NCBI GenBank assembly: GCA_016303265.1
Contig: JAEDLZ010000013.1
Span: forward strand, 1-22,231
Direction: 5' to 3'
Length of the DNA: 22,231 nucleotides
Source: Clostridiales bacterium
Lineage (GTDB): Bacteria > Bacillota > Clostridia > Monoglobales > Monoglobaceae
Both the position numbers and the translations under genes were made by a program. The notes below the pieces were generated by a model. It searched no databases and had not been told where the DNA came from. It worked only from the letters and a program-made list of their open reading frames with translations. Positions 1 through 7,771 of this stretch are shown one piece after another; within the stretch, counting starts at the first letter, position 1, and every line of letters begins with the position of its first letter.

Positions 1-62
1 GAATTATTCTTCGCACGAACAAACTTAAGGATATACTCCGCCGTTATATCCTTCGAATATAT
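1..62 (-). repeat. Near-identical copy of an internal trkA segment
   Basis: Bases 1-55 are identical to 361-415. After one mismatch (56 versus 416), 57-62 match 417-422, and then the similarity ends. On the minus strand the copy encodes the same residues as TrkA 347-366, with Pro348 changed to Ser. The offset is exactly 360 bases, so the copy is in frame with trkA but lies after its stop codon. The repeat may continue to the left of the window. It could be a remnant of a partial tandem duplication, part of a second trkA, or an assembly-graph artefact at a contig end. The sequence alone cannot separate these. Confidence 0.9.
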
Positions 63-98
63 CTTATAATACCGTAATTCATAAAATTCAAGCTTCCT

Positions 99-1457
99 CT
101 ATTTCAAAATATCGCTTATGTCCTCAAATCCCTCATGGCTCGTCACCACAATAACCGTATCGCCGGGGATAATCATATCCTGACCTTTAGGGATAATTAT
201 TTTTCCGCCGCGGATAATGCAGGCAATCAATATATTGCTTTTAAGGCTCAGACTGTCTAAGGAGATGTTTATAACAGGTGAATTTTCCTTTATGCGAAAT
301 TCAAGAGCCTCCGCCTTTCCGTCCAATATAAGGTGGATGGTTTCGATATTGCTGCCTATTGAATTATTCTTCGCACGAACAAACTTAAGGATATACTCCG
401 CCGTTATATCCTTCGGATATATGGTTGTTCCCAAATCAAGGCTGTCGATAACATTTTCATAATCCACATGGTTAATCTGGGTTATTACCTTTCCGTCTGT
501 TTTGCTCTTGGCATAAAGAGAAAGCATAACATTTTCCTCATCTATGCTTGTCATGGAAACAAACGAATCAATCCGCTCCAGTCCTTCTTCTAAAAGTATG
601 CGGTTCTCCGTTCCGTCGCCGCATATAACGGTCGCCTTCGGCAAAAGGTCGCAAAGCTCATCGCACCTTTCGCTGTTCTTCTCTATAATTTTCACTTTTA
701 TTCCCATTTTTATAAGCTGGGCCGCAAGATAATACGCCGTATTTCCGCCGCCCACTATCATTGTGTCCTTAACGCGGTTGGTCTTAACTCCGATTTTCTC
801 AAAGAAATTCGCACCGTTTTGAAGCGAGGCAATTATGCTTATATAATCCCCTGCCTTCAGTGTAAAATTACCGTCAGGGATAAAGGCATTCTCGCCCCTT
901 TCCACTCCGCATACCAATATGTCGCAATTAAGCTTTGCGCTTATATCGCAGACCTGAAGGTCGTTTAAAACGGACCCGCCCGGTATTCTCATCTTCAGAA
1001 TTTCTACCTTGCCCTTTGCAAAAGGGTCAATCTGGATTGCCGAAGGGAACTGCAAAACTCTCGCAATCTCCATTGCCGCCGCCTGCTCGGGATTGATAAT
1101 CATAGTAAGCCCCAAGTCCTCCTTTAAAAGACTGAGCGCCTTGCGATATTCGGGCTTTCTTATTCTGGCAATCGTCTGACAGTTACCCAGTTTTTTTGCC
1201 ATAAGGCAAGCCAGCATATTTACCTCGTCAGAGCCCGTAACGGCAATCAGAATATCCGCATCCTCAACTCCCGCTTCCATGAGTATATCAATGTTTGTAC
1301 CGCTCCCTACAATGCCCATTATGTCAAACCTGTTGGTTGTGTTTATAACCATATTCCGTCTGATATCAACAATAGTTATATCGTTATCCTCGTCACGGCA
1401 AAGTTGACCTGCAAGCCTTTGCCCCACCTTGCCGCAGCCCACAATAAGAATGTTCAT
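99..1457 (-). CDS. trkA: TrkA, potassium uptake regulatory/NAD-binding subunit
   Basis: Peripheral cytoplasmic subunit that binds NAD(H)/ATP and gates the Trk/Ktr potassium channel (TrkH/KtrB). The 452 residues match the usual length of two-unit TrkA. The layout is RCK_N (about 1-120, with the Rossmann glycines G7, G9 and G12 next to the start), TrkA_C (about 145-215), a second RCK_N (from about 231, GGGNTA, where the third glycine is Ala), and a second TrkA_C (about 368-452). The start is the ATG at 1457, with GAGG seven bases upstream. It is transcribed alone from the promoter at 1536-1564. No trkH/ktrB partner is visible in the window, although it could lie left of the edge. A stretch of its own sequence reappears just after the stop codon. 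Confidence 0.96.
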   Translation of the reverse strand: MNILIVGCGKVGQRLAGQLCRDEDNDITIVDIRRNMVINTTNRFDIMGIVGSGTNIDILMEAGVEDADILIAVTGSDEVNMLACLMAKKLGNCQTIARIRKPEYRKALSLLKEDLGLTMIINPEQAAAMEIARVLQFPSAIQIDPFAKGKVEILKMRIPGGSVLNDLQVCDISAKLNCDILVCGVERGENAFIPDGNFTLKAGDYISIIASLQNGANFFEKIGVKTNRVKDTMIVGGGNTAYYLAAQLIKMGIKVKIIEKNSERCDELCDLLPKATVICGDGTENRILLEEGLERIDSFVSMTSIDEENVMLSLYAKSKTDGKVITQINHVDYENVIDSLDLGTTIYPKDITAEYILKFVRAKNNSIGSNIETIHLILDGKAEALEFRIKENSPVINISLDSLSLKSNILIACIIRGGKIIIPKGQDMIIPGDTVIVVTSHEGFEDISDILK

Positions 1458-1535
1458 AATCTCGCCTCTGTAATTATATGAATATTAGTCCGCATATTAT
1501 TATAATAACCGATAAAATCATTTTTACCGGCTATC

Positions 1536-1564
1536 ATTATAGCAAACCTGCCCTTATTTGTCAA
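1536..1564 (-). promoter_or_regulatory. trkA promoter
   Basis: Minus-strand TTGACA (1559-1564), a 17-base spacer and TATAAT (1536-1541) form a consensus vegetative promoter about 80 bases before the trkA start. A dyad of 12-base arms with two G-T pairs (1506-1517 and 1522-1533, loop of four) lies at the expected transcription start. It could be an operator or a 5'-end hairpin. The rest of 1458-1608 shows nothing further. Confidence 0.85.
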
Positions 1565-1608
1565 TATATACATACTCTGCCCGAATGCAAAAAATATTTT
1601 CCCTATGC

Positions 1609-2169
1609 CTATGCTTCGTCTATATCGTTGCTGCCCATTTTTCTTTGCCATACTCCGTCAAGCCAAACAGCCTGTCCCTCTTTAAGGGATTTTTTTACAT
1701 CAATAATTCTTTGATTGGATGAGCCCCTAAAAATGAGCGACAAATCCTTCTTATCCTCAATAAATTTTCCGTCTACCAAAACATCCGTTTCGCGCAGCAG
1801 TGCCTTTGCGGTTTCGCAGTTTTCTATTTTTCCGTCGGTTATATCCTCAAAAACATACCCCGTGTAGCACCAAAGGTTTTTTTGGGGAAAACGCTCCTTA
1901 AATTTTCGGGCAAGACTTATAAGCGCCTCTCGATTTTCAGGCTCAAACGGCTCTCCGCCGAGATACGACAGCCCCGTTACATAGTCATGCTCCAAGGCTT
2001 TAAGTATCTCCTCTTCCGTTCCGGCTGTATAAGGCTCGCCGAATCCAAAATCCCACGCCTCCCTGTTGAAGCAGTTTTTGCAGTGATGCCGGCAGCCGCT
2101 GACAAAAAGCGAAACCCTAACTCCCGGTCCGTTTGCTATATCATTTTTCTTTATTGCCGCATAATTCAT
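1609..2169 (-). CDS. nrdG: NrdG, anaerobic ribonucleotide reductase activating enzyme (radical SAM)
   Basis: Radical-SAM activase that uses a [4Fe-4S] cluster and S-adenosylmethionine to place the glycyl radical on NrdD. The cluster motif of NrdG, CX3CX2C, is seen as C26, C30 and C33 (GCRHHCKNCF). Downstream, YLGGEP is the glycine-rich SAM-binding element. I chose the ATG at 2169 because an AAGGA lies about ten bases upstream and NrdG proteins begin close to this point. An open frame continues upstream to 2322 but encodes non-homologous, repeat-like sequence. The product is 186 residues, slightly longer than many NrdG proteins. It lies 241 bases after nrdD in the same direction, with a hairpin and a possible repeat element between them. 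Confidence 0.95.
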   Translation of the reverse strand: MNYAAIKKNDIANGPGVRVSLFVSGCRHHCKNCFNREAWDFGFGEPYTAGTEEEILKALEHDYVTGLSYLGGEPFEPENREALISLARKFKERFPQKNLWCYTGYVFEDITDGKIENCETAKALLRETDVLVDGKFIEDKKDLSLIFRGSSNQRIIDVKKSLKEGQAVWLDGVWQRKMGSNDIDEA

Positions 2170-2189
2170 ATCCGTATTTTCCTTTTTAT

Positions 2190-2330
2190 AACAAGATTTC
2201 ATTAAAAGCCTCTGCTTTTTCTGCCGCCTGCGAAGGGAGTTTGACCTTTTGACGAAGGAATATTTTCCTCCGCATAGGGGCAAAACAAAACCTGCCGCCA
2301 TATCGGCCGGGAAGCATCGCAAGCGTTATA
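2190..2330 (-). repeat. Possible dispersed intergenic repeat between nrdD and nrdG
   Basis: This non-coding stretch has low-complexity, repeat-like features: two direct copies of GGCGGCAG on the minus strand, an AAAAGC-AGAG-GCTTTT hairpin, and a frame that would read NSLRRRQKKQRLL. I recall strings like this from spurious predicted proteins in clostridial genomes, which would suggest a multicopy intergenic element. That is memory only and no second copy occurs in this window. A TATAAT near 2330 could be a weak internal promoter for nrdG, but it has no good -35. Confidence 0.35.
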
Positions 2331-2347
2331 TATTATAACCGAACATA

Positions 2348-2381
2348 GGAAAAATCGAACCGTAAATTGTTCGATTTTTCC
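2348..2381. terminator. Perfect hairpin after nrdD, terminator-like in both directions
   Basis: Two 13-base arms, 2348-2360 and 2369-2381, are perfectly complementary around an eight-base loop. Each arm carries five A or T residues, so either strand gives a stem with a short U-run. It lies 30 bases after the nrdD stop codon. It probably ends or reduces nrdD transcripts before nrdG, which would give less activase than reductase, or it protects the nrdD 3' end. Confidence 0.7.
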
Positions 2382-2410
2382 CATATTGAGCCGCTGCTTT
2401 TAATTTAATA

Positions 2411-4588
2411 TTAAAGATGAAGAACTCTCTCCTTGATTTCCTGCGTTCTGCCCTGATTCCAGAACTGAGTGCCGATATATCCGCAGGTGCGTCTTGCAAC
2501 ATTCATCTTGTTCTGGTCGGTGCTTCCGCAGGCCGGGCACTTCCAAATGAGCTTGCCGTCCTCATTTTCCTTTATGTCAATCTCGCCCTCGTAGCCGCAG
2601 GTCTGACAATAATCACTCTTAGTGTTAAGCTCGGCATACATAATATTTTCGTATATAAACTTCATAACCGAAAGAACTGCGTCAAGATTATTCTGCATAT
2701 TGGGGACTTCAACATAGGAAATCGCTCCGCCGGGTGACAGCGCCTGGAACTTTGCCTCAAGAGCCAGCTTGTCAAATGCGTCAATTTCCTCCGTTACATG
2801 GACATGATAGCTGTTGGTTATGTAGTTTTTGTCTGTTACGCCCTTAATAATTCCGAAACGCTTTTGCAGGCACTTGGCAAACTTGTAGGTCGTACTCTCC
2901 AGCGGAGTGCCGTAAATAGAGTAGTCGATATTCTCCTCCGCTTTCCACTTCGCCGTATATTCATTAAGCTTTTGCATAATTTCAAGGCCGAGCTTTTCGC
3001 CTTCGGGCTCTGTAAGTTTCTTGCCGATAAGGCTGTAAACGCACTCCCAAAGTCCTGCGTAGCCAAGGGACAGGGTCGAATATCCGCCATGGAGATATTT
3101 GTCGATTTTCTCGCCCTTTTTGAGCCTTAACAATGCACCGTGCTGCCAGAGAATAGGCGCAGCGTCCGAAACCGTACCCGTAAGGCGTTCATGGCGCGCC
3201 TGAAGGGCTCTGTGGCAGAGCTCCATCCTGTCATCAAAAATCTCCCAGAATTTATCCATATCTTTGTTTGCCGAAAGACCTATATCGGGAAGGTTGACCG
3301 TAACAACCCCCTGGTTGAATCTGCCGTAATACTTCGGTTTGCCGTTCTCGTCAACATAAGGCGTTAAAAAGCTTCGGCAGCCCATACAGGTATAGCAATG
3401 ACCGTTACCGTTTTTGTCAATCTTGTTCTTAAGCATAATTTTTTCCGATATATAATCCGGAACCATACGCTTTGCCGTGCATTTTGCGGCAAGCTTTGTC
3501 AGATAATAGAATCTGCTGTCCTCATGGATATTATCCTCCTCAAGAACATAAATAAGCTTAGGAAATGCCGGTGTTATCCATACGCCCTTTTCGTTTTTAA
3601 CACCCTGATAACGCTGTTTTAATGTTTCCTCTATTATTATCGCAAGGTCCTGCTTCTCCTGCTCATTTTTCGCCTCATTAAGGTACATAAACACGGTTAC
3701 AAACGGTGCCTGACCGTTTGTCGTCATAAGCGTTACCACCTGATACTGAATCATCTGAACACCGCTTTTTATCTCATTGCGCAGTCTTCTCTCGGTTATC
3801 TGCGAAATCTTTTCTTCTGAAATATCCTCACCGATTTCCTTCATTTCCGCCTCAACCTGACCGCGGATTTTTTTCCGGCTTATATCAACAAAGGGCGCAA
3901 GATGGGTAAGGCTTATGCTCTGACCGCCGTACTGACAGGAGGCAACCTGAGCTATAATCTGCGTCGCAATATTGCAGGCGGTCGAAAAGCTGTGCGGCTT
4001 TTCAATCAGGGTTCCGCTTATAACCGTTCCGTTCTGAAGCATATCCTCAAGATTGACAAGGTCGCAGTTGTGCATATGCTGAGCAAAATAGTCTGCGTCA
4101 TGAAAATGGATAAGTCCCTGCTCATGAGCCTCAACTATATCCCCGGAAAGCAGAATACGCTTTGTTATATCCTTGCTTACCTCTCCTGCCATATAGTCAC
4201 GCTGAACACTGTTGACAGTGGGATTCTTATTGGAATTTTCCTGCTTTACTTCCTCATTATTGCATTCAATAAGGCTCAGAATCTGGTCATCCGTCGAATT
4301 TGATTTTCTTACAAGGGCGCGGGTATAGCGATATGTTATGTATCTTCTGGCAACATCAAATGCGCGCTGATTCATAATCTGATCCTCAACCATATCCTGT
4401 ATTTCCTCAACGCTGAGCGACCGATTTATGTTCTGTGCCGCACTTTCAACATCTTCCGCAATTCTCTTAATCTGCACCGGCGTCATTCTTGCGCTGGGTA
4501 CAACACTCTCATTCGCTTTTGCCACCGCAACTACAATCTTTTCAGGGTCAAACTTAACCTCTGCCCCGCTTCTCTTAATAATTTTCAT
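2411..4588 (-). CDS. nrdD: NrdD, anaerobic (class III) ribonucleoside-triphosphate reductase
   Basis: Glycyl-radical enzyme that reduces ribonucleoside triphosphates to deoxyribonucleotides without oxygen. The 725 residues match the family. Residues 1 to about 95 are an ATP-cone regulatory domain, and the ten-stranded barrel follows. Near the C-terminus four cysteines in two CXXC pairs (C661, C664, C684, C687) form the zinc site. RRTCGYIG (699-706) carries the radical glycine, G703. The start ATG at 4588 has AAGGGGG nine bases upstream. It heads the nrdDG unit and is driven by the promoter at 4713-4741 with NrdR-like sites. Oxygen sensitivity of this enzyme class indicates an anaerobic host. 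Confidence 0.98.
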   Translation of the reverse strand: MKIIKRSGAEVKFDPEKIVVAVAKANESVVPSARMTPVQIKRIAEDVESAAQNINRSLSVEEIQDMVEDQIMNQRAFDVARRYITYRYTRALVRKSNSTDDQILSLIECNNEEVKQENSNKNPTVNSVQRDYMAGEVSKDITKRILLSGDIVEAHEQGLIHFHDADYFAQHMHNCDLVNLEDMLQNGTVISGTLIEKPHSFSTACNIATQIIAQVASCQYGGQSISLTHLAPFVDISRKKIRGQVEAEMKEIGEDISEEKISQITERRLRNEIKSGVQMIQYQVVTLMTTNGQAPFVTVFMYLNEAKNEQEKQDLAIIIEETLKQRYQGVKNEKGVWITPAFPKLIYVLEEDNIHEDSRFYYLTKLAAKCTAKRMVPDYISEKIMLKNKIDKNGNGHCYTCMGCRSFLTPYVDENGKPKYYGRFNQGVVTVNLPDIGLSANKDMDKFWEIFDDRMELCHRALQARHERLTGTVSDAAPILWQHGALLRLKKGEKIDKYLHGGYSTLSLGYAGLWECVYSLIGKKLTEPEGEKLGLEIMQKLNEYTAKWKAEENIDYSIYGTPLESTTYKFAKCLQKRFGIIKGVTDKNYITNSYHVHVTEEIDAFDKLALEAKFQALSPGGAISYVEVPNMQNNLDAVLSVMKFIYENIMYAELNTKSDYCQTCGYEGEIDIKENEDGKLIWKCPACGSTDQNKMNVARRTCGYIGTQFWNQGRTQEIKERVLHL

Positions 4589-4641
4589 CTCAAATCCCCC
4601 TTAATCCCAATATGTATAATTTATATATATACTCCGTAAAA

Positions 4642-4681
4642 TCAGCGCAGCGCTTTTCATTCACAGAGGCTATGGCGCTGA
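4642..4681 (-). promoter_or_regulatory. Dyad in the nrdD leader
   Basis: Seven-base arms (4642-4648 and 4675-4681) could fold in the nrdD 5' untranslated region. A second perfect dyad of nine-base arms lies at 4684-4692 and 4702-4710, directly at the predicted transcript start. Together they could make a structured leader of about 115 bases. I do not recognise a riboswitch class here. Confidence 0.4.
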
Positions 4682-4683
4682 GC

Positions 4684-4710
4684 CAATTACACTTTGCTGC
4701 TGTGTAATTG
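4684..4710. promoter_or_regulatory. Inverted repeat at the nrdD transcription start
   Basis: Perfect arms CAATTACAC (4684-4692) and GTGTAATTG (4702-4710) with a nine-base spacer. The repeat starts three bases after the -10 box, so it is either a repressor operator at +1 or a 5'-terminal mRNA hairpin. Confidence 0.5.
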
Positions 4711-4712
4711 AT

Positions 4713-4741
4713 ATTATACCAATATGTTGTGGTTTTGTCAA
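4713..4741 (-). promoter_or_regulatory. nrdDG promoter
   Basis: Consensus promoter on the minus strand: TTGACA (4736-4741), 17 bases, TATAAT (4713-4718). Transcription should start near 4706, giving a leader of roughly 115 bases before nrdD. One NrdR-like box overlaps its spacer and a second lies just upstream of the -35. Confidence 0.88.
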
Positions 4742-4765
4742 GAGTTTTTCCACAAAATGTTGTAT
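4717..4765. promoter_or_regulatory. Pair of NrdR-box-like operator sites
   Basis: Box 1 (4717-4732, core CAATATGTTGTG) and box 2 (4750-4765, core CACAAAATGTTGT) match the published NrdR consensus acaCwAtATaTwGtgt at 11 and 12 of 16 positions by my count. Their starts are 33 bases apart, about three helical turns, as is usual for NrdR pairs. Box 1 lies between -35 and -10, which fits repression by NrdR-ATP/dATP. No nrdR gene is in the window. Confidence 0.7.
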
Positions 4766-4889
4766 CCCTTAAAATTCGCCAAAATCCGCATTATATTCCG
4801 CAACAGCACAGTTTATTGTCTAAATATTGTCAAAGAATTTTAAAATTTTTTACGCTGACCGCCAAAACCTATTGAAGAAAATTTAAAAG

Positions 4890-4911
4890 GGGCATACCTT
4901 TCGGTATGCCC
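4890..4911 (-). terminator. metNIQ terminator
   Basis: On the minus strand GGGCATACC and GGTATGCCC (4903-4911 and 4890-4898 on the plus axis) enclose a GAAA tetraloop and are followed by a T-rich stretch. It lies about 20 bases after the metQ stop codon. The remaining 4766-4889 is AT-rich with no further signal that I can support. Confidence 0.9.
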
Positions 4912-4931
4912 TATCTCATTTTCAGTTTATC

Positions 4932-5774
4932 CTAAAAAATCGGAAGAACTGCGCCATTATAGGTCTTTTCTATATATGCCTTAACATCGTCGGTCTTAAG
5001 AGCCTTAATAAGAGCCTGTGTTTTTTCGCTGTTTTCATTGCCGCTCTTAACTGCGATAATGTTTGCGTAGGTCTGTGCAGCGTCACCGTCCGCCGATTCC
5101 GTCGCCAACGCATCCTTTATCTTAAGGCCTGCGCCGAGAGCGTAGTTACCGTTAATTACGGCAATTGTACCTTTATCACTGTTTGAAAGCTGAGCCGCAA
5201 CAGTGTCAGCCTGAACCGGTGTTATATTGTAACCGCCGTCATCAACTATATCAAGGGTAGTAACGCCCTTTGCCGCACTTGCGTCCTTGGGGAGTGTGAT
5301 AAGACCCTCCTGCTGAAGAAGAAGGAGCGCACGGGTTTCGTTACTGTCATCTGCCGGAATAATTATTGTTGCGCCGTCAGCAATATCCTCTAAAGTCTTT
5401 ATCCCGTTGCCGTAAATACCAAACGGTTCATAATGGATAGCCGCCGCCGAAACCAAATCCGTTCCGTTTTCCTTGTTAAAACTGTCAAGATAGGGCTTGT
5501 GCTGGAAGTAGTTTGCGTCAAGTTCCCCGTCCTCTAAGGCCTTGTTCGGGAGAACATAGTCGTCATAAATCTTGATTTGGAGATTATATCCCTCTTTTTC
5601 AAGAGCCGCCTTAACCTGTTCCAGGATTTCCGCATGAGGTGTTGAGCTTGCGCCGACAACGATTGTCTTATCGTCTGACGCCTGTGTATTATCCTTCTTG
5701 CCGCCGCAGCCCGTAAGCGCCGCAACCGTAAATATTAAAGATACTGCAAGTAAAATTGAAACTATTTTTTTCAT
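4932..5774 (-). CDS. metQ: MetQ, methionine ABC transporter substrate-binding lipoprotein
   Basis: Extracytoplasmic receptor of the NlpA/MetQ family that delivers L- or D-methionine to MetNI. The protein begins with a basic residue pair and a hydrophobic signal ending in the lipobox LTGC, with lipidated Cys23. The rest is a type II periplasmic-binding fold with typical family segments (EGYNLQIKIYDDYVLPN, DANYFQHKPYLD). The 280 residues are normal. The ATG at 5774 has AAGGAG nine bases upstream. It is third in the operon after metI, across a 158-base gap that contains a possible 18-codon ORF, and is followed by its own terminator. Confidence 0.97.
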   Translation of the reverse strand: MKKIVSILLAVSLIFTVAALTGCGGKKDNTQASDDKTIVVGASSTPHAEILEQVKAALEKEGYNLQIKIYDDYVLPNKALEDGELDANYFQHKPYLDSFNKENGTDLVSAAAIHYEPFGIYGNGIKTLEDIADGATIIIPADDSNETRALLLLQQEGLITLPKDASAAKGVTTLDIVDDGGYNITPVQADTVAAQLSNSDKGTIAVINGNYALGAGLKIKDALATESADGDAAQTYANIIAVKSGNENSEKTQALIKALKTDDVKAYIEKTYNGAVLPIF

Positions 5775-5851
5775 ATCATTTTTCTCCTTATAAAATTATT
5801 ATAATTATGTAACTGCTTATATTTTTACATTTATACGCCTCAATCAATTTT

Positions 5852-5908
5852 TCACATTCGCCCGAACCTGTAATTTGCGCGGACGAGCTTTTCAAAACGA
5901 ACAGCCAT
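5852..5908 (-). CDS. Possible 18-residue peptide between metI and metQ
   Basis: ATG at 5908 to TGA at 5852 encodes MAVRFEKLVRANYRFGRM, a small, very basic peptide with no membrane segment. The support is an AAAGGGG eight bases before the ATG, as good as the SD of the neighbouring genes, and its position inside the metI-metQ gap, which is otherwise unusually long for this operon. I do not recognise it. It could be a translated leader that affects metQ expression, or chance. Confidence 0.3.
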   Translation of the reverse strand: MAVRFEKLVRANYRFGRM

Positions 5909-5932
5909 TTTAAGCGCCCCTTTACACTGATA

Positions 5933-6610
5933 TTATCTTATTCTTTTATCTATCCTATGAGCAATATGCATCCCTGCCTCCTGAATAATCTGTACGATTA
6001 TAATGGTCAGAATAACGCATATCCAGATTATATCATCGTTATACCGCTGATATCCGTATGTTATTGCAATCATGCCCAGTCCGCCGCCGCCAATCGTGGC
6101 CGCCATTGCGGAATAGCCCAGAATTGTTACCATTGAAATTACCGCCCCCACAATCAAAGACGGCTTTGCCTCCGGAACAAGAACCTTGTATATAATCTTT
6201 GATGAGGAAGTTCCCATTGCCTGTGCGGCTTCAATAACTCCCTTGTCAACCTCCTTAATGGAGGATTCAACCATACGGGCAACATAGGGCGCCGCCGCAA
6301 TAACCAAGGCAACAATCATCGCCTTATTTCCCATGCTTGTTCCCACAACCAGCTTTGCAACAGGGAGAACTGCAATCATAAGAATTATAAAAGGCATACT
6401 CCGAAATACATTAACTATAAACCCGAGGATTTTATTAAGCCACGGAATCGGATGAATTCCGTCCCTATCGGTCACGCAAAGCAAAAGTCCCAGCGGCAGA
6501 CCGATTATGTAGGAAATCGCCGTTGAAATAACTGTCATATATACAGTCTCCCATATACCTCGCTGAATAACACCGTTTTCCCACAGCTGATGAAGCATTT
6601 CAGACAGCAT
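5933..6610 (-). CDS. metI: MetI, methionine ABC transporter permease
   Basis: Integral membrane subunit of the MetNIQ importer. The 225 residues carry about five hydrophobic segments. The cytoplasmic EAA coupling loop is seen as EAAQAMGTSSSKIIYKVLVP, which contacts the MetN ATPase. The ATG at 6610 is preceded by GGAGG inside the end of metN. The metN stop is only three bases upstream, so translation is likely coupled. Gene order N-I-Q is the standard arrangement. Confidence 0.97.
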   Translation of the reverse strand: MLSEMLHQLWENGVIQRGIWETVYMTVISTAISYIIGLPLGLLLCVTDRDGIHPIPWLNKILGFIVNVFRSMPFIILMIAVLPVAKLVVGTSMGNKAMIVALVIAAAPYVARMVESSIKEVDKGVIEAAQAMGTSSSKIIYKVLVPEAKPSLIVGAVISMVTILGYSAMAATIGGGGLGMIAITYGYQRYNDDIIWICVILTIIIVQIIQEAGMHIAHRIDKRIR

Positions 6611-6613
6611 TTC

Positions 6614-7603
6614 CTACACCTCCTCCCGATACTCAATATTGTTCGCCTCAAGCCAGGCAAATATTTTTTCAATTCCGCTTTCACCGTCAGGAAGCGAAAG
6701 TATCATATGCCCGTAGGCTTTTCCTTCAATGTCCTTAGTGTCCGCATACATTATGTTAACGGGAACCTTCGTCGCAAGAATAAGTTCCGAAATCACCGGC
6801 ATATTCGACTCACTTCCGTCGAATATAATGCGGATACGCCTGCTTCCCGGCGTCGGGTTGCTTTCCGCCCCTTTGGGGAGGATAAGCTCTTTTGCAATTT
6901 CCGACTGCGGATTTGCAAAGATGCGGCTCACCTTGCCGGTTTCCGCTATGCGGCTTTCGTGAATAACCGCAACGCGGTCGCAGATTTTATCAATAACCGA
7001 CATTTCGTGAGTTATAACGACAATAGTCACGCCCAATGTCTTGTTTATTTCTTTTAAAAGTTCAAGAATTGACCTTGTGGTATTCGGGTCAAGAGCAGAG
7101 GTCGCTTCATCACAGAGAAGATACTTCGGCCGGGTTGCCAGCGCTCTCGCAATGGCAACCCTCTGCTTCTGTCCGCCGGAAAGCTGTGAGGGATACGACT
7201 TCTTTCTGTCCGACAGTCCAACCATCTCCAAAAGCTCATCCGCGCGCCGGAGCATTTCTTTTTTATCCATTCCCGCAATTTCCATAGGATAGCAGACATT
7301 TTTAATTACATTTCTCTGTTCCAAAAGATTAAAACTCTGAAATATCATCCCTATAGACTGACGAACTTTGAGAAGTTCCTTTCCCGGAAGAGTATTTATC
7401 ACCCTCCCGTCAATAACAACATCTCCCGAGGTCGGTCTCTCCAACAAGTTTATGCAACGCACCAAAGTGCTCTTCCCCGCCCCGGAAAGTCCGATAATGC
7501 CGAAAATTTCACCGTCACTCACGGTCAGATTTATATCATCCAGTGCGACAATATCACCATTTGAAGTTTTAAAAGTCTTATTAAGATTTTTAAGCTCTAT
7601 CAT
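6614..7603 (-). CDS. metN: MetN, methionine ABC transporter ATPase
   Basis: ATPase that powers methionine import. Walker A is GLSGAGKST (38-46), the Q-loop Q89, the ABC signature LSGGQ (141-145), Walker B YLLCDEA with D165 and E166, and the switch His199. The C-terminal part from about 255 fits the NIL domain, which binds methionine and inhibits the transporter when the cytoplasmic pool is full. The 329 residues are usual. The ATG at 7603 has AGGAG six bases upstream. It heads the operon behind two tandem promoters. The 5' leader does not contain an S-box or T-box that I can recognise, so transcriptional control is unclear. Confidence 0.97.
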   Translation of the reverse strand: MIELKNLNKTFKTSNGDIVALDDINLTVSDGEIFGIIGLSGAGKSTLVRCINLLERPTSGDVVIDGRVINTLPGKELLKVRQSIGMIFQSFNLLEQRNVIKNVCYPMEIAGMDKKEMLRRADELLEMVGLSDRKKSYPSQLSGGQKQRVAIARALATRPKYLLCDEATSALDPNTTRSILELLKEINKTLGVTIVVITHEMSVIDKICDRVAVIHESRIAETGKVSRIFANPQSEIAKELILPKGAESNPTPGSRRIRIIFDGSESNMPVISELILATKVPVNIMYADTKDIEGKAYGHMILSLPDGESGIEKIFAWLEANNIEYREEV

Positions 7604-7705
7604 ATCAATCTCCTATGAGCCAAAGCTGGGTCTTTAAAGCAATCCGTCACAAAAAATGACGCCTCCGATTCCCGCTCTTTGATTTTAGCCTTAGTAATAT
7701 ATTCA

Positions 7706-7734
7706 ATGATAGCAGTTATCGGCAATTTTGTCAA
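7706..7734 (-). promoter_or_regulatory. metN promoter, proximal
   Basis: Minus-strand TTGACA (7729-7734), 17 bases, TATCAT (7706-7711). This would give a leader of about 95 bases before metN. The leader can form a small CGTCA/TGACG hairpin but lacks the SAM-I riboswitch core. Confidence 0.8.
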
Positions 7735-7771
7735 GCGGTAAATATTCCTACCTTTTCTATAGGTTATTAGT

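Noticed and set aside
1454..1651. 65-codon minus-strand ORF before trkA
   Set aside because: It spans the trkA promoter and leader, has no SD and overlaps the end of nrdG.
2170..2322. N-terminal extension of NrdG
   Set aside because: The frame is open, but this part has no similarity to NrdG, lies over repeat-like sequence, and a good SD sits before the ATG at 2169.
7604..7700. SAM riboswitch before metN
   Set aside because: The conserved SAM-I core blocks are not found; only one small stem is visible.
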